Shown piece after piece: positions 57,501-64,000 of a stretch of DNA of 64,000 bases. Both the position numbers and the translations under genes were made by a program. How positions within the stretch are numbered: position 1 is the first letter of the stretch; each line of letters starts with the position of its first letter. The notes below the pieces were generated by a model. That model worked only from the letters and a program-made list of their open reading frames with translations. It was not told the origin of the DNA and searched no databases. The DNA comes from Mixophyes australis (Eukaryota > Chordata > Amphibia > Anura > Limnodynastidae): assembly GCA_036250195.1 (NCBI GenBank), contig JAVHZZ010000012.1:93129615-93193614 (forward strand), in the 5' to 3' direction.

Positions 57501-58086
57501 AAACAGCCCACCTTCTATCACATGGCGCACTTCAGGTGAGACGAGGCGCCACGTGTGAACGCATGTGCCACCTGGGACATGTGACTCATCACTTACACTC
57601 ATGTCACATTCTGTGTATACAGTAAGTTTATACCAGTGGGGGCCCAACGTGTCGGACTGAATACCAGCCGGAAGAGTGCGCTGGAGACTGTGGCGTTCCT
57701 GTGTCCGGATGGCTCGGGCGTCATGGTCGTCCTGAACAGGTGAGAAGATGCCCTAGTGTGTGGTCAGAGGTAAATAGAGATGATAGCCCATACCCCGCAG
57801 GTCCCAGTAACTTCACTTGGGGTCATTAGCCTCAATATATAGAGTGGTGGGCATTACATTTAGACTGTAAGTATTCTCTGTACAGCGCTGCGGAATTGTT
57901 GGCGCTATATAAATAATATCATCTCCCTAGATCTGAATCGGAGACCTTTATTATCTCTCATCTTTCTGTGTCTTTTATAGAGATTCCCAGGATGTCAAAT
58001 TTGTGATTTCTGACCCTTCTCTGGGACTTATCGAAACCTCGTCTCCTGCAAACTCCATCCAGACGTATCGCTGGAGGCGAAAGTGA
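51490..58086 (+). CDS. gba1: GBA1, lysosomal acid beta-glucosidase (glucocerebrosidase), complete
   Basis: Ten coding exons: 51490-51547, 51643-51837, 52105-52251, 52334-52467, 52702-52874, 52972-53209, 53743-53967, 57372-57535, 57623-57739 and 57981-58086. They join in frame to 518 aa; the human precursor is 536. The enzyme hydrolyses glucosylceramide to ceramide and glucose in lysosomes, with saposin C, and is carried there by LIMP-2. Residues 1-19 form a signal peptide ([19 protein letters not shown]). The GH30 catalytic pair is intact: acid/base Glu256 in TVENEPTAG and nucleophile Glu361 in FATEACVGS, corresponding to human mature E235 and E340. N-glycosylation sequons include CNATYC and ANSSHK, with extra GNFT, HNLT and LNTS. 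The C-terminus [10 protein letters not shown] is family-typical. The ATG was chosen because it opens a signal peptide directly; the human first-exon extension is not seen. There is no frameshift and no pseudogene copy in the window. Confidence 0.97.
51643..51837 (+). CDS. gba1: GBA1 exon 3
   Basis: 195 bp, mature N-terminus [16 protein letters not shown] and CNATYCD. Acceptor TTAATGTTCCAG, donor CCCTCTG|GTAATT. The Cys residues of the N-terminal disulfides are present. Confidence 0.95.
52105..52251 (+). CDS. gba1: GBA1 exon 4
   Basis: 147 bp, [18 protein letters not shown] through [12 protein letters not shown] and LLKSYFSEE. Acceptor TTTTTTTGTCTAG, donor GAGGAAG|GTGAGG. Confidence 0.96.
52334..52467 (+). 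CDS. gba1: GBA1 exon 5
   Basis: 134 bp, [18 protein letters not shown] through LEDVKLK. Acceptor TTGTTACACAG, donor CTGAAG|GTGAGATC. A 27-bp array starts a few bases into the intron. Confidence 0.96.
52475..52636. repeat. 27-bp minisatellite adjoining the GBA1 exon 5 donor
   Basis: Six near-perfect copies of a 27-bp unit containing TCTGAAGGGCCTGGAGTAGA and CCAGAGG. It begins about 7 bp after the splice junction; the first copy differs by ATCTGAAGG in place of GTCTGAAGG. Copies are almost identical, suggesting recent expansion. Confidence 0.96.
52702..52874 (+). CDS. gba1: GBA1 exon 6
   Basis: 173 bp, [18 protein letters not shown] through [13 protein letters not shown] and WANYFI. Donor ATTAG|GTCTGTTT is a weak consensus but preserves frame (split Arg). 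Confidence 0.95.
52972..53209 (+). CDS. gba1: GBA1 exon 7 (acid/base Glu)
   Basis: 238 bp, [18 protein letters not shown] then NEPTAG with the catalytic acid/base Glu256, through [13 protein letters not shown]. Donor AAAGTA|GTGAGTTC. Confidence 0.96.
53210..53742 (+). other. gba1: GBA1 intron 7
   Basis: 533 bp of unique sequence between standard splice sites, ending CTCCTGACTTGCAG. I see nothing else in it. Confidence 0.7.
53743..53967 (+). CDS. gba1: GBA1 exon 8 (nucleophile Glu)
   Basis: 75 codons, [18 protein letters not shown] through [15 protein letters not shown] and [14 protein letters not shown]. It carries the catalytic nucleophile Glu361. Donor ATCGAG|GTACATTT. Confidence 0.96.
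54180..57345. repeat. C-rich 47-49-bp minisatellite, GBA1 intron 8
   Basis: About 65 units. The left part (54180-55640) has CTCTACTGACGCTCTCCCCC and GGCCTCTAGTACTGCCCC; the right part (55640-57345) has CTCTACGGACGCTCTCCCCC and ACCTCTGGCGCTGCCTCT. Interruptions of 8-20 consecutive C occur near 56041, 56184, 56776, 56860, 57182 and 57292. A block of about 294 bp is duplicated (about 55090-55325 and 55384-55620). Open frames of up to 523 codons in several frames are artefacts. Confidence 0.95.
57372..57535 (+). CDS. gba1: GBA1 exon 9
   Basis: 164 bp, [18 protein letters not shown] through [16 protein letters not shown] and MAHF. Acceptor CCTATTTGCAG, donor CTTCAG|GTGAGACG. Confidence 0.96.
57623..57739 (+). 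CDS. gba1: GBA1 exon 10
   Basis: 117 bp, [18 protein letters not shown] through [16 protein letters not shown]. Acceptor TGTGTATACAG, donor GAACAG|GTGAGAAG. Confidence 0.96.
57862..57925 (+). mobile_element. 3' fragment of the tRNA-derived SINE
   Basis: TCTCTGTACAGCGCTGCGGA, then TTGGCGCTATATAAATAATA, matches the tail of the full SINE copies at 13386-13717 and 60514-60868. Only about 60 bp remain, in GBA1 intron 10. Confidence 0.8.
57981..58086 (+). CDS. gba1: GBA1 terminal coding exon 11
   Basis: 106 bp ending at TGA 58084-58086, [18 protein letters not shown] through [10 protein letters not shown]. Acceptor GTCTTTTATAG. Confidence 0.96.
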
Positions 58087-58890
58087 CCAACGGCTGGAGA
58101 TAGTATTTCTGTACCTCTCGAAATATCACGCGTGTCCTGTCTTGTCCTTCGTGGATCTGATGTTTCATGTGTAATAAGGTGCTGTCTTCTGAGCTTCCCA
58201 TAACATGTCTGTGCTTGTCAGAGACGCTGCAGTATCGATACAGCCACCAGGTGGCTCCCTCGCTCCCCGTAACCTTCCGTGCTGGAATATTACATATAGT
58301 GTCTGTTTTGTCAATAACGGCTCTAAATCCAACGCAGTAAACTTTCCTGGCACCGCTCTCTAATATGTCCTAGATCAAACACGGCGGTGGCACTAATTGC
58401 TTCCAGGGAACGGTGTGTCTCCAAGCACCCCCCCCTCCCATGTAATACATTCCAGCTTCTGCGGAGTGTAACATAAACACAGTACTTCAGGAGTAGACAT
58501 TGCTCGGCAGTAGGGATTACCGGCTTGGCTCTGCTACAACAGGCTAAGTGGGACGCCCCGCCCTGCCGTTCCTGGCAACCCTGGAGCATTGCTCCGCAAT
58601 GACGTGACCACTGTTTTATAGGTGGGGGGGTACAGGACCCTTCCTCCCAGTCACTTTCCACCATCTGGGAGCAGAGCTGACGATTACTCACAGCTTGGAA
58701 GGAGACGCACGCTGCATTCTTTCTAGAGAGAATGTGAATAATTCCTGGCTGACGGTGGGATTATCTCACGTTTCTCTCGGAGAGACGCTTCTGTGCTCTG
58801 ATGCGACTGCTCGCTATGTACAACGGCGCAGCAACCAATCAGTATTGTCCATAAACATTGGATATTAACTAATAAAATGTCCTGATTTCT
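58087..58890 (+). other. gba1: GBA1 3' UTR with AATAAA
   Basis: Unique sequence after the stop with a canonical AATAAA at 58871-58876, so cleavage is expected near 58890. Small minus-strand open frames here are not recognisable proteins. Confidence 0.7.
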
Positions 58891-58974
58891 ACCAAAGAGG
58901 AGGTTGTGTATTTATCTGTGCTGTGCACAAAACCGTTTCCTTCATCAGTTAACAGTGCTGATTTCTGCAGTCCT

Positions 58975-60180
58975 GATAATCAGTGCACAGTTATATAATA
59001 TCAGCACATATCACGCCGTAGAGGGGAGATCTGATAATCAGTGCACAGTTATATAATATCAGCACATATCACATGGTACAGAGGAGATCTGATAATCCCT
59101 GTACATAGTTATATAATATCAGCACATATCACATGGTACAGAGGAGATCTGATAATCCCTGTACATAGTTATATAATATCAGCACATATCACACTGTACA
59201 GGGGAGATCTGATAATCCGTGCACATAGTTATATAATATCAGCACATATCACACTGTACAGGGGAGATCTGATAATCTGCACAAAGTTATATAATATCAG
59301 CACATATCACACTGTACAGGGGAGATCTGATAATCTGTGCACAGTTATATAATATCAGCACATATCACGCGGTACAGGGGAGATCTGATAATCCGTGCAG
59401 TTATATAATATCAGCACATATCACGCGGTACAGGGGAGATCTGATAATCCGTGCACATAGATATATAATATCAGCACATATCACGCGGTACAGGGGAGAT
59501 CTGATAATCAGTGCACATAGTTATATAATATCAGCACATATCACGCGGTACAGGGGAGATCTGATAATCCGTGCACATAGATATATAATATCAGCACATA
59601 TCACATGGTACAGAGGAGATCTGATAATCCCTGTACATAGTTATATAATATCAGCACATATCACACTGTACAGGGGAGATCTGATAATCCGTGCACATAG
59701 TTATATAATATCAGCACATATCACACTGTACAGGGGAGATCTGATAATCTGCACAAAGTTATATAATATCAGCACATATCACACTGTACAGGGGAGATCT
59801 GATAATCTGTGCACAGTTATATAATATCAGCACATATCACGCGGTACAGGGGAGATCTGATAATCCGTGCAGTTATATAATATCAGCACATATCACGCGG
59901 TACAGGGGAGATCTGATAATCCGTGCACATAGATATATAATATCAGCACATATCACGCGGTACAGGGGAGATCTGATAATCAGTGCACATAGTTATATAA
60001 TATCAGCACATATCACGCGGTACAGGGGAGATCTGATAATCCGTGCACATAGATATATAATATCAGCACATATCACACTGTACAGGGGAGATCTGATAAT
60101 CCGTGCACATAGATATATAATATCAGCACATATCACGCGGTACAGGGGAGATCTGATAATCAGTGCACACAGTTATAATA
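58975..60180. repeat. 60-bp minisatellite with a 472-bp higher-order repeat
   Basis: About 20 units of 50-60 bp containing TTATATAATATCAGCACATA, TCACACTGTACAGGGGAGAT and CTGATAATCC. Shortened landmark units (TAATCTGCACAAAG and CCGTGCAGTTATA) occur twice, 472 bp apart, showing block duplication. It lies just past the GBA1 polyadenylation signal. Confidence 0.94.
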
Positions 60181-60513
60181 TTCAGCTGATGCAGCCAGAA
60201 CAATGTTATCTCAGATTAGGAGACGGAGGGGGTAGTTGTATCCTGGGGCTGTCTCATTCCTACGGAACAGCTGCCGCTCACACACAGACATAGTGTAGTA
60301 ACACTCAGTGTCAGGAACAGGCTGGAGGGCACAAATCACCTTATTCAGAGCTATGGAGACAGATGTTACTTATTATTATTCTAATTATACTAACATGGGG
60401 CCCATGGTAGATGTAGTGATGTCATAGGTCATTCTGAAAATGTGTATTATAAGGAATGTGATCCGAAGGATGATGCAGGTTGTCGCATGCTGTAGGTGAT
60501 GATCTTATATTCT
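60181..60513. other. Intergenic, no recognised feature
   Basis: Unique sequence between the 60-bp array and the SINE; nothing recognisable. Confidence 0.5.
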
Positions 60514-60713
60514 GAGCAGCATGGTGGCTCAGTGGTTAGCACTTCTGTCTCACAGCACTGATGTCATGAGTTCAATTCCCGACCATGGCCTTATCTGTGA
60601 GGAGTTTGTATGTTCTCCTCGTGTTTGCGTGGGTTTCCTCCGGGTGCTCCGGTTTCCTCCCGCACTCCAAAAACATACTTATAGGTTAATTGGTAGCTAA
60701 CAAATTGACCCTA

Positions 60714-60750
<37 letters not shown>

Positions 60751-60868
60751 TATGTGTCTATATTAGGGAACTTAGACTGTAAGCTCCAATGGGGCAGGGA
60801 CTGATGTGAGTGAGTTCTCTGTACAGCGCTGTGGAATTAGTGGCGCTATATAAATTGATGATGATATT
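60514..60868 (+). mobile_element. tRNA-derived SINE, forward orientation
   Basis: Begins GAGCAGCATGGTGGCTCAG, with an A-box-like TGGCTCAGTGG (60525-60535) and a B-box-like GTTCAATTC (60570-60578), a tRNA-like spacing. Then the block GTGGGTTTCCTCCGGGTGCT, an internal (GT)n/(TG)n microsatellite near 60717-60748, and a 3' end GGCGCTATATAAATTGATGA. It is the best-preserved copy in the window. Confidence 0.85.
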
Positions 60869-61099
60869 CTAACATTTTAAACACAAGAGGTGTCTCTCAC
60901 TGATCCCCGGTAAGCGCTGCTTACACACAGCACATCACGCATTGAACAAGTCTCACTTCTGTTTTCTTCACACCGGTGTGTAGCTGCCTTACATAAGCGT
61001 TTTCCATCTGTATTAACAGGGAAGGTTGTGTAGAATTAGCCCATGTACACCATTAAATGTTACATATCTAACACAGGAGGAGCAGTGTCACCTAAACAG

Positions 61100-61490
61100 G
61101 ATTAAGCACCAAGCCCAGATGGCTTTCATCCATGTGTGCTGGAGGAGCTTAGATCAGTAATCAACGCACCACTAGTTCTAGAAAATTACAGTGCTGTCAC
61201 AATGACTTAATTTATAGGTAAATTATATAAAGGAATTCTGAAAGATATTGTAGGGAAATAACACATGGTCAGCCTGACTTCTTATAGTGTGATCAGTGAT
61301 ATGAGGGGACACGTTTCATATCGGATCCCTGTTTTGCAGCGGATCTGATGTACTTGGGTTTTAGGAATGTCTCTGACACTGTTCCATATAAGCACCTGTT
61401 ACGTAGGATGAGAGTACCACGTGTAGGGGACACATATGTACATGGGGGAGAACTGGCTGAAAGACGCGTAAGGGCGTATGTAAACTAGGC
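61100..61490 (+). mobile_element. Degraded CR1-like LINE reverse-transcriptase remnant
   Basis: Conceptual translation in shifting frames gives SPDGFHPCVLEELRSVIN and DLMYLGFRNVSDTVPYKHLL, then ELAERR. These resemble the GPDGxHPxxL and xYLDFxKAFDTVxHxxLL blocks of CR1/L3-type LINE reverse transcriptases. The YxDD region is not seen and frames are broken, so this is an inactive fragment. Confidence 0.65.
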
Positions 61491-62179
61491 CGCTACATGG
61501 CAGGTGAGGTGTAATAGAGGCTACATGTCTTGGCTGTGGTAATCGCTACACACTACATAGAATGCAATTGGAAATCACTTTTCCTATATAACAGACCTGT
61601 GTCTTTTGTTTGACCTTACTAAGTAACAAACTTGTCATCAGATGTAAGGACTTCCCAACTGGCTTAGCCCCGACATCTCCATGTCTCGGTTGTATAACTT
61701 GTATACAGTGACCTGTGTACCTCAGACACGTTATCCACAACTCCGTATCATGTAAGGCCGTTCCTGATCTTTCTGTAGCTACGAAGGACAATACTCAGCA
61801 GTCTAATCCTTTCTGAAAGGAAACGCTGAGCAATAATTTAATCTTATTCAGTTCCTCAGGTCGGGCGAGTCCCCCTACAAATATGAGTCAGGAATATTAT
61901 AATATTGTGTTAGTAAATGGCTTCCAGAAATGAACCATTTAGTTTTACTGGACAAGTCTAAATAATCTCATTATCACTGAAAAATGTGCACAGACTCCTA
62001 GTAAGCTGTACATGATAACGAGGATCCAAGATAATGCACCATACCATATTGATGAATGAGAGTCACACAAGAGAGAGTCTGGGACAAGGATAGAGACCAT
62101 TACACGAGGCACCGGAGGGATGGAGTAGACTGTCGTAAGAGACACAAAAAGGAGGGTGGGATCTAGAGACATATATGGG
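61491..62179. other. Intergenic, no recognised feature
   Basis: Unique sequence. Minus-strand open frames of 81 and 138 codons have no recognisable domains and look incidental. Confidence 0.45.
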
Positions 62180-62960
62180 CGCTGGAGCAAGCTCTGGACC
62201 CACAGGTTGTGAAGGTAGAAAGAGAGAGAGTGCAGGGCTGATGGGTAGAGAGGTGGATCAATGAGAAGGAGGCTGTAGAGGACAGAAAGGAGACAGAAAA
62301 AGAGAGCGTACAGCGGAAGAGTGGAAATATGATGATAAATGAATGAAGGGGAGGCTGACAAGAGTGTAGAGAAGATGGGTGGAAGTGGGATGGTGGCTGG
62401 ATGTAGAGGAGGCAGCAGAGAGTGTAGGGCTGATGAGTAGACAGGTGGGATGGTGGATGGATAAAAAAGAGGCTATAGTGGATGGAGGTGAGTCAGAAGA
62501 GAGTGTAGGGTTGATGGGTGTAGGAGGCAGCTATAGGGTATGGAGGGGAGGCTGGAGAGAGTGTAGTGCTAAAGGGTTCAGGATGGATGGTTAATGGGGA
62601 GGCAGAAGAGAGAATGTAGGGTTGATGGGCAGAAGTGGGATAGTGGATGGATGAAGAGAAGCATGGAGGTGAGACAGAAGAGAGAGTATAGGGCTAATAG
62701 GGTAAGGATGAAAGGGAGGTAATAGACGATGGAGAGGTGGAGGTGGTATGTGAGATGGATAAAGAGGATGGAGGCGAGGCAGAAGAGAGTGTAGGGTTGA
62801 TGGGTGGAAGTGGGATGGATGTAGGAGGCAGCTATAGAGTATGGAGGGGAGGCTGGAGAGAGCGTAGTGTTAAAGGGTTCAGGATGGATGAATGATGGGG
62901 AGACAGAAGAGAGTGTAGGGTTGATGGGTGTAAGTGGGATGGTAGATGGATGGAGCAACT
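62180..62960. repeat. Degenerate purine-rich repeat with a 300-bp duplication
   Basis: Phrases AGAGTGTAGGGTTGATGGGT, GTGGGATGGTGGATGGAT and GAGGCAGAAGAGAG recur at irregular spacing. A block near 62520-62595 (GTAGGAGGCAGCTATAG, AAGGGTTCAGGATGGATG) is repeated near 62820-62895, offset 300 bp. Much more diverged than the other arrays. Confidence 0.75.
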
Positions 62961-63189
62961 AGAGGATGAAGTCGAGGCAGAACAACGAGAGATGACCTAC
63001 ATTTCTGTCCATCATCTTATTTCCACTTACTCGTCTGTAGCCCTCCGGTGAATCTTGTAGACAGTCATAGTTCAACGTGTCGCTCTTGTCAATTAATATT
63101 ATCCTTTATTTATAATGTTCAATGTTATTATGTTCACTAATAGACTGAAATGACATTGTGACAATGGAGTAAGACAAGGATCTGCGTCC

Positions 63190-63543
63190 TGCTTTATTAA
63201 TATTCACTGTTTGGTAATTTTTACACGATCAACCTCCTGTAACAAATATGGTGTATTCCTCATTTATACAAAGCTGGAAAACAGAGATCCACGAACGTGG
63301 ACAGGTTTAGCTACAGACCCGAAAACGACACTTCCATCACAGCAACTTATTCACTTTCTTAGGAAACCTTCAATAATATGCGGTCGTCGGCTCCACACGC
63401 CAGTCGGTAATGTGAAGATTCACTTGCAGGTCTAGGCCAGACAATGGGTGGTGGGTTTCTGGGATGTCTGTTTGAGAGATCATATATCGGAGGATTTGGT
63501 ATGGAATGCAAAAAAGTGTTCTGTCAGAAAGAACTGTTCAGCT
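63190..63543 (-). other. mtx1: MTX1 3' UTR (inferred)
   Basis: On the minus strand AATAAA occurs at 63193-63198 (TTTATT on plus), about 350 bases after the MTX1 stop; another is at 63105-63110. No competing frame is recognised. Confidence 0.55.
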
Positions 63544-63767
63544 TCAGTCATCCTCTTCCTCATTATCCTCTATGGTGATGGCCCGTTCCATGCCACCATC
63601 TCCTCTTGACCGCTGTATGGAGACTATCCCACTGAGCATTGCGTAACTGAGCATCGCCAGCAGTCCCACCGCTACCGAAAGGATCTGGTTACGTCTTTTG
63701 TTTGGCTCTTCCTCACTATCTGGAGACTCGCCCGTTGGGGTCTTCGGGGATATGCGAGGGGGAGTCT
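63544..63767 (-). CDS. mtx1: MTX1 terminal coding exon
   Basis: 224 bp after a strong polypyrimidine acceptor. Hydrophobic segment ILSVAVGLLAMLSYAMLSGI flanked by KRRN and QRSR. Confidence 0.88.
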
Positions 63768-64000
63768 CTGAGGACACAGGCGGCAGAAGAGTGTGAGTAT
63801 TAGAGAAAACAGGGACAGGTCGGTAGTGACAGGCTCTAGTGTTTCTACAATATGGAGTGTTACATGCGGACAGATTGGAATAAGTGTAATGTGACCTCTC
63901 CTGAATCCAGTCCTGTTAATTACCCGAGTGATATGGTAGTAGCTGGAGAGAAGGATTTATGTATATATAACAATAATAAAGTAAAGAGTACTCACCTCTG
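63544..64000 (-). CDS. mtx1: MTX1, metaxin-1, C-terminal end (partial)
   Basis: The terminal coding exon is 63544-63767 on the minus strand, with stop TGA at 63546-63544. Its acceptor reads TGCCGCCTGTGTCCTCAG. It encodes TPPRISPKTPTGESPDSE, EEPNKRRNQILSVAVGLLAM, a tail-anchor segment and SGIVSIQR, ending in the acidic tail EDNEEEDD. This matches the C-terminal membrane anchor of metaxin-1, a mitochondrial outer-membrane protein of the SAM-associated import/assembly machinery. The previous exon's donor, CAGAG|GTGAGTACT on the minus strand, falls at 63996/63995, so five bases of it lie at 63996-64000, and its phase fits a split Glu codon. The GST-like domains are outside the window. The gene converges on GBA1 as in mammals. 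Confidence 0.88.

Noticed and set aside
62180..62960. Minus-strand Ser/Pro-rich frames near MTX1
   Set aside because: Repeat-derived, with no splice or domain evidence.

Overview
This is nuclear DNA of a vertebrate, most likely an anuran amphibian. Genes are split by GT-AG introns of 70 bp to more than 7 kb. Four vertebrate genes can be read: SCAMP3 (+, last three coding exons), FAM189B/ENTREP3 (+, complete, 12 coding exons, 659 aa), GBA1 glucocerebrosidase (+, complete, 10 coding exons plus an inferred 5' non-coding exon, 518 aa) and MTX1 metaxin-1 (-, last coding exon plus the edge of the one before). SCAMP3, FAM189B and GBA1 run head to tail and MTX1 converges on GBA1, as at human 1q22. 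The frog assignment is inference, from the look of the SINE, MITE and hairpin repeats; no database search was possible.

Layout. 1-9299: SCAMP3 intron made of two minisatellites (27 bp, then 47 bp units). 9300-12277: SCAMP3 exons separated by 56-bp and 82-bp arrays, then the 3' UTR. 12834-19468: intergenic, with a SINE, a local duplication, a 40-bp array and a ZNF143-type promoter motif. 19469-38272: FAM189B, whose introns hold C/T-rich, 39-bp, 42-bp and 39-bp arrays. 38273-44080: intergenic, with a 68-bp array, a foldback element, a G-rich 80-bp array split by an insertion, and a MITE. 44081-58890: GBA1, with two lysosomal-type E-boxes, a 7-kb intron 1 that is almost wholly 31/38-bp repeats, and a C-rich 47-49-bp array in intron 8. 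58891-63190: a 60-bp array, a second SINE, a LINE remnant and a degenerate purine-rich repeat. 63190-64000: MTX1.

By my rough sum, about 41 of 64 kb is tandem repeat, and almost every long open frame here is a repeat artefact. The most interesting pattern is where the arrays start. Several begin exactly at, or within a few tens of bases of, a 5' splice site. In three cases (SCAMP3 penultimate exon, FAM189B exons 2 and 8) the repeat unit is visibly a copy of the exon end plus its 5' splice site. The 39-bp array in FAM189B intron 2 therefore carries about 100 tandem copies of a strong U1-type donor sequence. I read this as minisatellites born from exon-intron junctions; whether they affect splicing, U1 recruitment or polyadenylation is untested.

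The genes are functionally separate: SCAMP3 and ENTREP3 act in endosomal membrane traffic, GBA1 is a lysosomal hydrolase, and MTX1 is a mitochondrial outer-membrane import/assembly factor. No prokaryotic features, CRISPR arrays, tRNA or rRNA genes, or viral genes were recognised.
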